A stretch of DNA of 64,000 nucleotides from Gp1-AA133 sp963850425 (GCA_963850425.1 CAWKLF010000007.1:496001-560000); one strand, 5' to 3'. Numbered from the stretch's first letter, positions 1 to 8,841 are shown. A program made the numbers and translations. Notes: generated by a model not told the origin, from the sequence alone.

Positions 1-576
1 GAAAATGTTGATGACCGACAACGCCACCACCACCAGAATCGCTACCAAATTCTGCGTGCTAAGCCCGACATCCATGTTGCCCAGCACCATCGGACCAATA
101 GGAATCGGCGGAACCTTCCAAAGATGCAGGATCCAGTGCGTCGACGAAATGGAGGGGAAAAAGACACCCAGAAACTTGCCGAAGGCAACACCCACCGCCG
201 CAATGGTCCCGGTCTGAATGACAAGGAATAGCGTCCAGCCATACAGGAAACCCCACAGCGGTCCAAGAGCTTCGCGCAGGTAAACGTACTGGCCTCCTGC
301 GCGCGGCATCATGGCGGCCAACTCCCCGTAGCAGAGCGCCCCCACGATCGTCATAAAACCCGTCACCAGCCAGGCGCCCAACAGCAGCGCCGGCGAATTT
401 ACTTCACGAGAAATTTCAGCCGACACAATAAAGATGCCCGAGCCGATCATGGACCCCATCACCAGCATGGTCGCGCTGGTCAGGCCGAGAGCTTTGACGA
501 GTTCCTTATCCTGGTGGGAATGGATATCCCAATCGCTGGCGGGCGGCGGGGTCGATGCACTGGTCTGGGTACTCAC
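1..576 (-). CDS. Amino acid permease (APC superfamily), 3' end cut by window edge
   Basis: Inner-membrane amino acid transporter, first 192 codons only; the frame is open to the window edge. It begins with GTG (574-576), preceded by a strong GGAGGG ribosome site. After a short cytoplasmic N-terminus (about 35 residues) comes the APC hallmark MIGSGIFIVS in the first membrane helix. Then follow WLVTGFMTIVGALCYGELAA and the PRAGGQYVYLREALGP motif typical of LAT/APA-type permeases. Further hydrophobic helices run to the edge. It is the last visible gene of the minus-strand run from the M24 peptidase to thiE, but is 93 bp from thiE, so co-transcription is uncertain. The substrate cannot be told. 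Family assignment is firm; the C-terminal half is not visible. Confidence 0.88.
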   Translation of the reverse strand, partial: MSTQTSASTPPPASDWDIHSHQDKELVKALGLTSATMLVMGSMIGSGIFIVSAEISREVNSPALLLGAWLVTGFMTIVGALCYGELAAMMPRAGGQYVYLREALGPLWGFLYGWTLFLVIQTGTIAAVGVAFGKFLGVFFPSISSTHWILHLWKVPPIPIGPMVLGNMDVGLSTQNLVAILVVVALSVINIF

Positions 577-669
577 GTCCCTCCTGCAAGTGGAGCGACA
601 GGCAGCCTGCCTTGGGCGTTAGGCCGAAGGCTCAGAACCCGTCGAAGGGAATGGCAATGCTATGCAATG

Positions 670-1305
670 TCAGCGGTCACTGTACCCCAGAATGCTGGAA
701 AATTCCTCTGCTGATTTCCGGGGATCCCGTAGCAAGTCAGATATCACCGCCACCGAATCCGCGCCCGCCCGAATCACGTCTAAGGCGTTCGCCCGGGTGA
801 TCCCCCCGATCGCAACCAGTGGCTTCCGCGTCAATTGACGTGCGCGCCGCACGCCGTCCAAACCGACCACGGGGTCCGGACGGTCCTTGCTGCTGGTGGC
901 AAATACCGGACCAATGGCGAGGTAATCCGCAGTAGTTGCGTCGCCTTCCTTTAGTTGTTCCGGGTTGTGCGTGGAAACGCCCAGCCAACAATCCAGCCCA
1001 ATCACCCGGCGCGCCCCTTCGGGCGACAGATCTTCTTGCCCCACGTGCAGACCGTCAAATTCCGCTGCCACGCAAAGATCGGCGCGGTCATTCATGACGA
1101 GCCGTACAGAAGCGCCAACTCGCTTTTTCAGTTCGCGCGCGTCTTCCAGAATCTGGCGGGATGTGGCGTTTTTATTCCGGTACTGCAGCAGGGTGGCGCC
1201 GCCAGCAATCAACTCCTCTGCCGTGAGGAGCATCGCGTCGCGGCCAGGAAATTGGCCCGCATCCAGAATGGGATACAGCCGAGGAAGTTTTATCGCGTTT
1301 TTCAA
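670..1305 (-). CDS. thiE: Thiamine-phosphate synthase
   Basis: Cytoplasmic TIM-barrel enzyme that joins HMP diphosphate and the thiazole phosphate to give thiamine monophosphate. It has 211 residues, the usual family length. Visible signatures are LLQYRNKN (substrate-binding strand, with N where many homologues have K), VMNDRADLCVAAEFDGLHVG with the Mg/diphosphate-binding acidic residues, GVSTHN, the GPVFATSSKDRP loop and LVAIGGITRANA near the C-terminus (phosphate-binding glycine loop). It lies 73 bp downstream of accC on the same strand and probably shares that transcript. No TPP riboswitch was noticed upstream. Assignment is secure. Confidence 0.95.
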   Translation of the reverse strand: MKNAIKLPRLYPILDAGQFPGRDAMLLTAEELIAGGATLLQYRNKNATSRQILEDARELKKRVGASVRLVMNDRADLCVAAEFDGLHVGQEDLSPEGARRVIGLDCWLGVSTHNPEQLKEGDATTADYLAIGPVFATSSKDRPDPVVGLDGVRRARQLTRKPLVAIGGITRANALDVIRAGADSVAVISDLLRDPRKSAEEFSSILGYSDR

Positions 1306-1378
1306 GAATCAGAATGGCTCAGAGTTGCTGAATCGGTAGCGTTGGCTTCCGGACGAAACAGCACTGACACGCTGAATC

Positions 1379-2740
1379 CTAAGCCGCCGGTTCCGCTTTC
1401 TTCTCCAGAAAACGTTCAATGAAGCCAGTATCGAACTTGCCCTCGCGAAAATCAGGATCCATCAGAATCCTCCGATGCAGGGGAATCGTGGTGAAGATGC
1501 CTTCCACGATGAACATCTCGAGCGCCCGGGTCATGCGCTGACAGGCTTCGTTTCGGTCTTTGCCGCGCACCACCAGCTTGGCAATCAGCGAATCGTAGTA
1601 CGGCGGAATGACGCCCTCCGCATAAGCGGCCGTATCAATACGCACGCCCGTTCCGCCCGGAGGATGAAATGCCGTGATCTTCCCTGCCGAAGGCGTGAAT
1701 TTTTCCGGATGCTCCGCGTTAATGCGGCACTCGATCGCGTGGCCGCGGTGCACGACCGGCCCCTGCAACACATCCTGCAACTTCGCCCCGGCAGCAATCA
1801 TGATCTGGCTCTTGACCAGGTCAACATCGGTAACCATTTCCGTGACCGGATGCTCGACCTGAATGCGGGTGTTCATCTCGATAAAGTACAACCGCTTGTG
1901 CTGGTCCATCAGGAACTCGATAGTTCCCGCGTTCTGATATCCCACCGCACCCAGTGTCTTGCTGAGAATCTCTCCGATTTCTTTGCGCAACTCCGCGCCC
2001 ACTTGCAGGGAAGGCGACTCCTCAAGCAGCTTCTGGTGCCTCCGCTGGATGGAGCACTCGCGTTCTCCCAAGCTGACCACATTTCCGTGCTCGTCGCCCA
2101 GAATCTGGAATTCAATGTGGCGCGGGTGCTCGACGTACTTCTCCATGTAAAGATCGCCGTTACCGAACGCCGCCGCAGCTTCCTGCTGTGCCTGCCGGTA
2201 CAGCCCCGGCAAATCCTGATCGTTGCGCACGATGCGCATTCCGCGCCCGCCACCACCCGCAGATGCCTTGATGATCACCGGGTATCCGACTTGCCGCCCC
2301 CATTCCGCGGCCTCTTCCTCTGACGCAATGACGCCATCGGACCCTGGCAGAATCGGCACGCCGTAACGCTTCATCGCGGCACGCGCCTTTTCCTTTTCAC
2401 CCATCAGCCGGATCAGGTCTGGCGACGGGCCAATAAACTTCAGCCCGCTGGTTTCGCAGACTTCCGCAAAATTCGCATTTTCGGAGAGCAAGCCATAGCC
2501 GGGATGAATGGCGTCGGCGTTCGCGATCTCAGCCGCGCTGATGACGCCGGGAATATTCAGATAACTCAAGCCCAGTTGCGGCGGCCCAATGCAGATCGCC
2601 TCATCCGCAAAGCGCACCGGCAGCGAGTTGCGGTCGGCTTCGCTATAGATGGCAACCGTGCGAATGCCCAGTTCTTTGCAGGCACAAATAATTCGCAGGG
2701 CAATCTCACCGCGATTGGCGATCAGTATCTTTTTAAACAT
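1379..2740 (-). CDS. accC: Acetyl-CoA carboxylase, biotin carboxylase subunit
   Basis: Carboxylates the biotin of BCCP using ATP and bicarbonate, the first half-reaction of acetyl-CoA carboxylase. It has 453 residues, normal for AccC. Domains in order: N-terminal biotin-carboxylase domain (FKKILIANRGEIALRII, about 1-110), ATP-grasp domain (about 115-330) with the glycine-rich lid GGGGRGMRIV and catalytic FIEMNTRIQVEHPVTE, and the C-terminal domain with GHAIECRINAE. It lies downstream of accB, but unusually 186 bp separates the two genes. That gap holds a terminator-like hairpin and an inverted repeat, so accC may be partly uncoupled from accB. Confidence 0.97.
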   Translation of the reverse strand: MFKKILIANRGEIALRIICACKELGIRTVAIYSEADRNSLPVRFADEAICIGPPQLGLSYLNIPGVISAAEIANADAIHPGYGLLSENANFAEVCETSGLKFIGPSPDLIRLMGEKEKARAAMKRYGVPILPGSDGVIASEEEAAEWGRQVGYPVIIKASAGGGGRGMRIVRNDQDLPGLYRQAQQEAAAAFGNGDLYMEKYVEHPRHIEFQILGDEHGNVVSLGERECSIQRRHQKLLEESPSLQVGAELRKEIGEILSKTLGAVGYQNAGTIEFLMDQHKRLYFIEMNTRIQVEHPVTEMVTDVDLVKSQIMIAAGAKLQDVLQGPVVHRGHAIECRINAEHPEKFTPSAGKITAFHPPGGTGVRIDTAAYAEGVIPPYYDSLIAKLVVRGKDRNEACQRMTRALEMFIVEGIFTTIPLHRRILMDPDFREGKFDTGFIERFLEKKAEPAA

Positions 2741-2826
2741 GCTTTAGACAGCTGCGCAAAAAATTACCGTTACAAGGATCTGACGGTCGGCAGCGGCCAG
2801 TGCTGCCCTCAGGCGCTTCTAGCTAA

Positions 2827-2869
2827 TTGCTTCTGGCAAACCAGTGGCGCTTGCAGTGGCCAGAAGCAA
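2827..2869. repeat. Perfect 11-bp inverted repeat between accB and accC
   Basis: TTGCTTCTGGC (2827-2837) is matched exactly by GCCAGAAGCAA (2859-2869), with a further CCA/TGG pairing inside the loop. There is no T-tract, so it is not an intrinsic terminator. It could be an RNA structure in the accB-accC leader or an operator; nothing shows which. Confidence 0.5.
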
Positions 2870-2884
2870 GCATTGTTCAGACGC

Positions 2885-2909
2885 AAAAAGAGGGCGCGAC
2901 ACCGCGCCC
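2885..2909 (-). terminator. Terminator-like hairpin between accB and accC
   Basis: Read on the minus strand: GGGCGCG, loop GTGT, CGCGCCC, then TCTTTTTGCG. A 7-bp GC stem followed by five T residues fits a Rho-independent terminator. It starts 18 bp after the accB stop and lies before accC, so it would act as a partial terminator or attenuator inside the operon. Confidence 0.6.
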
Positions 2910-2926
2910 AACAGACCCTCACCCTC

Positions 2927-3412
2927 TCACTTCTTCGCCCGGATGGCAAACAACTCCTGGCCATACTCGATGGGCTGCCCGTTGCTGACAAGGCGCTTCA
3001 CCAGTTCTCCCGCCACGTCGGACTCAATCTCGTTCATCAGCTTCATGGCTTCCACGATGCAAAGCACCTGTCCCATGGAAATCGTGTCGCCCGGCTTCAC
3101 GAAAGGCGGGGAGCCCGGCGACGGAGATTCGTAGAAAGTTCCTACGATCGGCGACCGAACCATGTGTAGCTCTTCTTCGGGCTCACTCGCCGGAGCTGCG
3201 GGCGTCGAGGGCGGGACGACCGGAACCGCAGCGGAAGGCGCGATCGGAGCCGCAACGCTGGGCACCGCAAAATAGTGCGTGTCGGGGTGCGCCGTCCCAG
3301 GTTCGGCAGCACGCTTGATGCGCACCTTCACATCACCGCGTTCCAGTTCGAACTCGGCGATGTCTTTCTCGATTAAGAATTCTATGAGTTCTTTAAGCTC
3401 TTTTTGGTTCAT
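2927..3412 (-). CDS. accB: Biotin carboxyl carrier protein of acetyl-CoA carboxylase
   Basis: Carries the carboxylated biotin between AccC and the carboxyltransferase in the first committed step of fatty-acid synthesis. It has 161 residues. Parts in order: N-terminal region (MNQKELKELIEFLIEKDI), a flexible Ala/Pro linker (about 45-80) and the biotinyl domain (about 83-161). The domain contains the canonical VEAMKLMNEI, whose Lys is biotinylated, the FYESPSPGSPPFV thumb region and a C-terminal GQPIEYGQELFAI strand. It lies 83 bp downstream of the M24 peptidase and upstream of accC. Secure. Confidence 0.97.
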   Translation of the reverse strand: MNQKELKELIEFLIEKDIAEFELERGDVKVRIKRAAEPGTAHPDTHYFAVPSVAAPIAPSAAVPVVPPSTPAAPASEPEEELHMVRSPIVGTFYESPSPGSPPFVKPGDTISMGQVLCIVEAMKLMNEIESDVAGELVKRLVSNGQPIEYGQELFAIRAKK

Positions 3413-3495
3413 CGTGTGCGGTGGGACTGCCCTCTACCCGCGCAAAAACGGCCGGAGCACAAAGAGCTTCCGGCAATCTATAGCGTTCGGTGCGT

Positions 3496-4596
3496 CTATG
3501 CAATTTCTATGAAGTCTTTCTGCGCGGGACTTAACACCTCGCAGCCTTGCTCGGTCACCACTACCATGTCTTCGATGCGAACGCCCCATTGCCCGGAACG
3601 ATAAACTCCCGGTTCGATCGTAATCACCATTCCCGGTCGCAGGGTCTCCTGCTGGCCCTTGGCCACGCGCGGAGCTTCATGGATTTCAAGCCCCACCCCA
3701 TGCCCAGTCGAATGTGTAAAGTACTTCGCTAAGTCTTTCTTTTGCAGTGTCTTACGGGCTGCGCGATCGACCTGTTCAATCTTGATACCTGGCCGAACGG
3801 CATCAATCGCTTCCAGCTGCGACGCGAGCACAGCGTCATAAGTCCGGCGAGCTTCCGCGGTCGCAGCGCCCACGTATACAGTGCGGGTACGGTCCGAACA
3901 ATAACCGTGAAGTATAACACCGAAGTCGCAGACCACGAATCCCCCCGCCTGCACCGGCGCACCCGACGCCCGGCCATGCGGCAGCGCTGCCCGCGCTCCT
4001 GACGCGATGATGGTCTCAAACGACATGCCCTCCGCGCCGGCCTTGCGCGCGGCGTATTCCATCTCAGCCGCTACCTCAACCTCGGCCACTCCTGGACGGA
4101 TCGTAGCCAGGGCGCGATCGAATAGTCCCGCTCCCAGTTTCACCGCCGCCCGAATCGCGGAGAGTTCCTCCGCATCCTTCACCATTCTCGCCTGTTCCAC
4201 CAGGGGTGGGGCTTCCCGAAGCCGGATTTGACGGGACAGGCCAGCACTCAGGCTTTTCCGCGAAGCCACTGTAAGATACTGCCCCTCAATCCCGAGCAGT
4301 GTGGATTTAGAGATCCGATTGCTGCGTGGCTGCCGCCCCATCCACTCCGCCGCCGCCAGCACTGGCGTCTTCTTTCCAATAACAACCTTCCATGCTTGGA
4401 CCTCGGTCTTCGCCTGCTGCGTGTAGCGGCTGTCCGTAAAAAACACACTGCCCGCACCATAGATCAGCAGCGCCCCCGAACTACCCGAGAATCCGCACAG
4501 GTACCGAATATTGGGAAGATGTGTAACCAGCAAAGCGCCTAAGCGAGCTTTTAGCAAAGCCTCACGTAAGCCTACTTGGCGTCCCAGGTAGTCCAT
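3496..4596 (-). CDS. M24-family Xaa-Pro aminopeptidase/dipeptidase
   Basis: Cytoplasmic metallopeptidase that removes N-terminal residues before proline. It has 366 residues: a creatinase N-terminal domain (about 1-135; NIRYLCGFSGSSGALLI) followed by the pita-bread catalytic domain. The dinuclear metal ligands are visible in order: Asp in VVCDFGVILHGYCSD, the second Asp in SDRTRTVYVG, His in HSTGHGVGLEIHEAP, Glu in MVITIEPGVY and Glu in GVRIEDMVVVT. It is the first gene of the minus-strand run with accB and accC, an arrangement often seen with an intervening efp, which is absent here. PepP and PepQ cannot be told apart from sequence alone. Confidence 0.93.
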   Translation of the reverse strand: MDYLGRQVGLREALLKARLGALLVTHLPNIRYLCGFSGSSGALLIYGAGSVFFTDSRYTQQAKTEVQAWKVVIGKKTPVLAAAEWMGRQPRSNRISKSTLLGIEGQYLTVASRKSLSAGLSRQIRLREAPPLVEQARMVKDAEELSAIRAAVKLGAGLFDRALATIRPGVAEVEVAAEMEYAARKAGAEGMSFETIIASGARAALPHGRASGAPVQAGGFVVCDFGVILHGYCSDRTRTVYVGAATAEARRTYDAVLASQLEAIDAVRPGIKIEQVDRAARKTLQKKDLAKYFTHSTGHGVGLEIHEAPRVAKGQQETLRPGMVITIEPGVYRSGQWGVRIEDMVVVTEQGCEVLSPAQKDFIEIA

Positions 4597-4733
4597 CGCG
4601 AAGGGAGTGTATCAGGAGCCACTACAGTGGCATGACCCAGAGAAACTTTGCCCCTACTGGCATGGCGTTGTGCCGACCAGGACGCTGGCACTCAACCTCG
4701 CCCCACGATAATGGAACTTCGAGATATAAAACC

Positions 4734-4830
4734 CAAGCCGCCAACAGGCGGCGAAATTCATTAGCCCAGCGCGTAAGCGCTGGGCACGCGCCCATGCCGA
4801 GAGCCAGCGCCGGAGGCGCGGCAGCCACTG
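4734..4830 (-). repeat. Dispersed multi-hairpin REP-like element, copy 1
   Basis: Intergenic element read on the minus strand. It contains a CGCGCCTCCGGCGC-type hairpin, then CCCAGCGCTTACGCGCTGGG (4765-4784), then CTAATGAATTTCGCCG and a GCCGCCTGTTGGCGGC hairpin (4738-4753). The same order of hairpins, with the linker CTAATGA, recurs at 24435-24556 and 49497-49612. The remaining intergenic bases from 4597 show nothing else recognisable. Confidence 0.75.
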
Positions 4831-4835
4831 CCCTC

Positions 4836-4881
4836 AAAAAAACCACCGGCTCCAGGACAAGTTCGTCGCTGGAGCCGGCGG
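4836..4881 (-). terminator. Rho-independent terminator of the pil operon
   Basis: On the minus strand, starting 26 bp after the pilQ stop: CCGGCTCCAG (4869-4878), a 13-nt loop, CTGGAGCCGG (4846-4855), then TGG and seven T residues (4836-4842). The 10-bp perfect stem plus T7 is a strong intrinsic terminator. Confidence 0.85.
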
Positions 4882-4903
4882 GAACTACTTCAACCACCCG
4901 CGT

Positions 4904-7069
4904 TTATGTCTGGATGATGCGCGGGGTGATGAAGAAAATCAGTTCCTGATTTGAGGTGGTCACGCTGCGGCGCTTGAACAGGTTGCCAAGTGCCGGAATG
5001 TCACCCAGCAGCGGAACCTGCGTGATGTTCAGCGAGTTATTAGTCTGGATAACGCCGCCGATCACCACCGTGCCGCCATCGGTCACGAGAACCTGCGTGG
5101 TCGCCTGCTGCGTGATCAACGTCGGGTTGCCCTGCACCGTCCGCCCAAAGTCAGGTGTCGTGTTCTCGACATCGACGTTCAGGAAGATCGTGCCTTCCGA
5201 CGTGATCTGCGGAACTACGGTGAGCCGCAGGAACGCGTCGACGTAAGTGACGGTGGGCGGACCACCCAGCTGTGCCTGCGTCACGATCGGCACGCGCACG
5301 CCCTGGCGAACCAGCGCCTGGATGTTGTTTTGCGTGACGACGCGCGGACGAGACAGAATCTTCAGCAAGCCACGCGACTCGGCAAGCGTCAGAATGGTGT
5401 CGATACGCACGTTATTGCTGGCATTAATAAAGCTCAGGCCGCTGGTCGGGCTGGCGACTGGCAGGTTCGAGAACAGAGGAATTATCTGTCCCGTACCAGA
5501 GCCACCGGCCGTAATGTAAGTTGGGCTCAGGCCGTTGGTGAAAAGCGGAGAGTTCGCCACCGCTCCACCGACTGCCGTGTGTCCATTACCCCATCCGAAG
5601 CCGAACTGGGTTCCGATGTCACGCGCGAAGCTGCGGGTAGCAGCCACCACGCGCGCTTCAATTTCTACTTCCTGCGTCTTGCGATCCAGCTGCGTGAGCA
5701 ACCGGTCCAGCGCAGGAATCACGTTCGGAATGTCCGAAATGATCACTGCATTCGTACGATCATCGGAAATCACATCGCCGCGCTGCGACAGGAACTTCTT
5801 GACGGTCGGCACGACGTCTTTCGAGTGCGCGTAGCTCAGGAAGCGGGTGACTGTGACTTTCTCGACCGCCAGCGCTTCGGACTCCTGCTGGGCGCGCCGC
5901 GCGTCAGCTTCCTTCTTCAGCGTGTCGACGGTAGCGATGCGCAGAACGTTGCCTTCCAGTTCGCGCGCCAGGTCGTTGTTCTTGAGCACGATGTCGAGCG
6001 CCTGATCCCACGGCACGTCATCCAGGACGATCGTCAGACTGCCGTGCACGTTCGGATCAAGCACTACGTTCAGTCCGCTGATTTCGTGAATCAAACGGAA
6101 GAAGTCTTTGAGGTCGACGTCTTTCAGGTTGACCGAGATCGGCTCGCCGGTGTACTTCGGACCGTTAGTCGCAGGGGTTTGCGACATCTGGGTCTTCTGT
6201 TCGGCTGCGAGATTGACCGCGGGCTGGATGCCCGTCGAGGCCGCCTGGGCTGCCTGCGGCTGCATCGAAGACGAACTGGCGTTCACGGGGAGGAGTGCGG
6301 ACGCCGGCTTGTCGGTAAACTTCGCCGCTGCTTCCAGTGCGCGCACCGCTGGTTCCACCGGCGCGGGCTTTTCTTCGGTCTTGGTCTCATCCTTCGGTTT
6401 GTACGAAGGCTCGACGAAAACGTAGTCAGTAGCCGGCTTCGAGGCCGTCTGCACCGGAGCCGCCGCAACTGCGGGCTGGCCGGCCGCTGCATCCTTCTTC
6501 TCCGGCGCCGGGGTCTTTTCCGGCACGGCAGGAGTCGTCACCATCGAAACCGTGGTGAGCTTGGCTCCCGCCGGGGCCGCAGTCTTCGCGACTACCGGTG
6601 CGCTGGCCGCGGTCTTGGACGCCGGTTTCGCCGACGCCTTCACCGCAGCCACGCCGGGATACAGCTTCACGGCGAACTGGTTGTCGCTGCCGGGTACAAG
6701 CTCGACCTTGCACGCCTTGTCGAGATCGACCACGACCCGGGTGCTGGGCGGCGTCTGGCCATTCATGCCCACACGCACTCCCTTCACTCCATCGCTGTCA
6801 ATCGCGATCTGGTGCTGATCGGTCACGGCGACCGTGTTTGGCAGATCGATCACGACCCGGGCCGGCGAACTCATCGTGCTCAGCCGGGGAGCCACAGCTC
6901 CACGAGCCGAGAATTCCACGCTGATCGTGCCATCGCCGCGCACCACGTTCAGACGCTGCAATGCAGCGTGTTCCGTGGTGGCGGTGCCCGTGTTCTGTGT
7001 CTGTGCCGCTGCGGTCATCATCACCAGGATGACCAGCGGTAGAACCACACCCAGCAGTTGCTTTCGCAT
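4904..7069 (-). CDS. pilQ: Type IV pilus secretin PilQ
   Basis: Outer-membrane secretin through which the type IV pilus passes. It has 721 residues from the ATG at 7069, chosen over an upstream ATG at 7123 because GGGGGAGAA precedes it and it begins a clean signal peptide (RKQLLGVVLPLVILVMMTAA). Parts in order: AMIN peptidoglycan-binding domain (about 35-145; RVVIDLPN, RVVVDLDK), a long Ala/Pro/Lys-rich linker (about 150-310), the secretin N0/N1 short domain (ISVNLKDVDLKDFF), an N1-type KH-like repeat (SYAHSKDVVPTVKKFLSQRG) and the C-terminal secretin domain with VPLLGDIPALGNLFKRR. Last gene of pilMNOPQ and followed by a strong terminator. Confidence 0.95.
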   Translation of the reverse strand: MRKQLLGVVLPLVILVMMTAAAQTQNTGTATTEHAALQRLNVVRGDGTISVEFSARGAVAPRLSTMSSPARVVIDLPNTVAVTDQHQIAIDSDGVKGVRVGMNGQTPPSTRVVVDLDKACKVELVPGSDNQFAVKLYPGVAAVKASAKPASKTAASAPVVAKTAAPAGAKLTTVSMVTTPAVPEKTPAPEKKDAAAGQPAVAAAPVQTASKPATDYVFVEPSYKPKDETKTEEKPAPVEPAVRALEAAAKFTDKPASALLPVNASSSSMQPQAAQAASTGIQPAVNLAAEQKTQMSQTPATNGPKYTGEPISVNLKDVDLKDFFRLIHEISGLNVVLDPNVHGSLTIVLDDVPWDQALDIVLKNNDLARELEGNVLRIATVDTLKKEADARRAQQESEALAVEKVTVTRFLSYAHSKDVVPTVKKFLSQRGDVISDDRTNAVIISDIPNVIPALDRLLTQLDRKTQEVEIEARVVAATRSFARDIGTQFGFGWGNGHTAVGGAVANSPLFTNGLSPTYITAGGSGTGQIIPLFSNLPVASPTSGLSFINASNNVRIDTILTLAESRGLLKILSRPRVVTQNNIQALVRQGVRVPIVTQAQLGGPPTVTYVDAFLRLTVVPQITSEGTIFLNVDVENTTPDFGRTVQGNPTLITQQATTQVLVTDGGTVVIGGVIQTNNSLNITQVPLLGDIPALGNLFKRRSVTTSNQELIFFITPRIIQT

Positions 7070-7153
7070 TTCGCTTCTCCCCCACACGCGCCGGCCACTC
7101 GGCACAGCTCGTGTCTTCATCAAGCTCGCTTCCAGTTTAGGAACTCGCCAAAT

Positions 7154-8197
7154 CTATACAGCCGGCGTCAGAATCCGTTTCACAACATCTTTCGTGAACG
7201 GTTTTCCCAGCCGGTCTTGGACATTCTGTTTGAACACGATCGAATCGACCGTGATCTTTACTACGTACCCGTTAAACACGGGATCGTTCTCCCGCAAAAA
7301 ATAAGCTTTGTTCAGGCCGTTGGTCACGACTGCAATCATGCCGTTGTCGGACTTCACGACCCCATGCAGCGCAATCTGTTCGATGTCCAGGCACTTCTTG
7401 CCCGTGCTGCAGCCCGATCCGCCCCCGCGGTTGACGACTGGGCTGATGAACGGATCGCGCTTGCCCGACATCGAGTATTTCTTGTCTTCCGGCTTCTCGT
7501 TCTTGGCCGTGTCCTTCTCGCTGCTCGCCGAATCCGTGTCCTTCGACAAGCTGGGAGCGGCCGCGATGTTCTCCGCCGGCTTGGCTGAAGTTTTGTTCGA
7601 TGCAGCCGCAGTTTTCGCGGGTGCCGCCGTTTTGGTCGCCGGAGTCGATGCGGTCTTGGTCGGAACCACTTTCACTGCCGGCTTTGCAGAATTCGATGCT
7701 GCGTTGGCCGGAACAATGGCCGGCTTCGCCGCTGCCGGGTTCGTCTTCGCCGGGACGACCGTCGGCTTCGCAGTCGTTGCGGTTGCAGGAACAATCACTG
7801 GCTTGGCAGCCGCAGGCGTGGTTTTCGCCGGAACGATCGCGGGTTTCGCGGCCGTCGCGGTTGCAGGAACAATGACTGGCTTGGCAGCCGCAGGCGCGAC
7901 TTTCGCCGGGACGATCGCAGGTTTCGTGGCCGTGGCTGCGGTCTTCGCCGCAGGCGCAGCAGGCTTTGCCGGCATCGCCACCGGACTGATCGAGATCACC
8001 GCGGGCTTCGGCGCCGTTTGCACTTGTGCTGCCGACGGCTTGGCCGGAAGCGCGCCCGAAGGCTTCGCGTGCGAGGTCGGCGCGCTCGCCGTCGGTTGCG
8101 GCGTCGCGCTCTTGGTGTTCGGAGTGGCGGCGGAATTCTGCGCCCAGGCAGTGCCCGCCGTGAGTGCCAACGCAACGATGCCAGTGGTCAGCTTCAT
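7154..8197 (-). CDS. pilP: Type IV pilus assembly lipoprotein-like PilP with long repeat linker
   Basis: Links the inner-membrane PilN/PilO complex to the PilQ secretin. It has 347 residues, about twice a usual PilP. Parts: signal peptide (KLTTGIVALALTAGTAWA), an Ala/Pro/Lys/Thr-rich segment of about 200 residues holding three copies of a 26-residue repeat (PAIVPAK..PAAAKPVIVPAT..), then the PilP beta-domain (about 245-347) starting at KRDPFISPVV and including IALHGVVKSDNGMIAVV and YFLRENDPVFNGYVVKI. No lipobox Cys is seen at the signal cleavage, so anchoring differs from classical PilP. Identity rests on the C-terminal domain and its place between pilO and pilQ. Confidence 0.88.
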   Translation of the reverse strand: MKLTTGIVALALTAGTAWAQNSAATPNTKSATPQPTASAPTSHAKPSGALPAKPSAAQVQTAPKPAVISISPVAMPAKPAAPAAKTAATATKPAIVPAKVAPAAAKPVIVPATATAAKPAIVPAKTTPAAAKPVIVPATATTAKPTVVPAKTNPAAAKPAIVPANAASNSAKPAVKVVPTKTASTPATKTAAPAKTAAASNKTSAKPAENIAAAPSLSKDTDSASSEKDTAKNEKPEDKKYSMSGKRDPFISPVVNRGGGSGCSTGKKCLDIEQIALHGVVKSDNGMIAVVTNGLNKAYFLRENDPVFNGYVVKITVDSIVFKQNVQDRLGKPFTKDVVKRILTPAV

Positions 8198-8205
8198 AGA
8201 ATCTC

Positions 8206-8841
8206 CTACTTTTTCACCGCAGCCTGCCCGGGTTTCCCCGTGCCCGCCGGATCCAGATCGTGGCTGAAGTACGTCGTCGCTTTACAGGTCGCCACAATGC
8301 TCTCGTTGGGCGCGTACTGGTACGACTTCTTGGCTTTCGCGTCCTGCGGCTTGCGGGTGGTCGAAACCAGCAGGTTGGACACGTTCACGATGCGCTCCAG
8401 CTTGCCCACGCGATCAAAGAAACTCAGCATCGAATAGTAGGGCCCGTCCAGTTCCATCTCGAACGGAACCTCGCTGTAAAATTCTTTCTGCCCCACCGGT
8501 TGCGACGTGTAGCGCCGGATCTCGATGCCTGCCTTGGACGCTTCTGCGTCCAGCATGCGCATGAAGCCGTCGACTTCCTTCTCATCCGGCACGATGCGAC
8601 GCTCGATATCCAACTGCTGCTTCAGGCTGGCTAACTGCCGCTCGATCTCCGCCAGTTTCGGCCGGTAGGATTCCAGTTCGGTATTTTCCTTCCGCTTGGT
8701 ATCGAGTGCAGCTTGCGCCGCCGTGTTCTGGTCGCGCTGGGTCTTGAACATCGTGAAGTACAGACCCGCCGTGATCAGAGCCGCACCACCGACCACCACC
8801 GCCCACTGCTTGATACCCGACATTTCCCCGAAATTCGCCAT
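8206..8841 (-). CDS. pilO: Type IV pilus inner-membrane protein PilO
   Basis: Part of the PilM-N-O-P alignment complex in the inner membrane. It has 211 residues. Parts: one N-terminal membrane helix (WAVVVGGAALITAGLYFTMF, about 13-33), a coiled-coil segment (about 35-85; TKRKENTELES, LASLKQQLD) and a C-terminal ferredoxin-like PilO domain (about 90-175). It sits 8 bp upstream of pilP and 11 bp downstream of pilN. Confidence 0.92.
   Translation of the reverse strand: MANFGEMSGIKQWAVVVGGAALITAGLYFTMFKTQRDQNTAAQAALDTKRKENTELESYRPKLAEIERQLASLKQQLDIERRIVPDEKEVDGFMRMLDAEASKAGIEIRRYTSQPVGQKEFYSEVPFEMELDGPYYSMLSFFDRVGKLERIVNVSNLLVSTTRKPQDAKAKKSYQYAPNESIVATCKATTYFSHDLDPAGTGKPGQAAVKK

Noticed and set aside
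4622..4897. 91-aa frame containing ALTRWANEFRRLLAAWV
   Set aside because: It is the translated REP-like element; the same pseudo-protein pattern appears at the other copies.
5330..7042. 570-aa open frame on the plus strand opposite pilQ
   Set aside because: Arg/His-rich translation typical of the antisense of a high-GC gene; no ribosome site; pilQ itself is certain.
7308..8267. 319-aa Ala/Gly-rich frame on the plus strand
   Set aside because: Antisense of the repeat region of pilP; low complexity follows from the repeats on the other strand.
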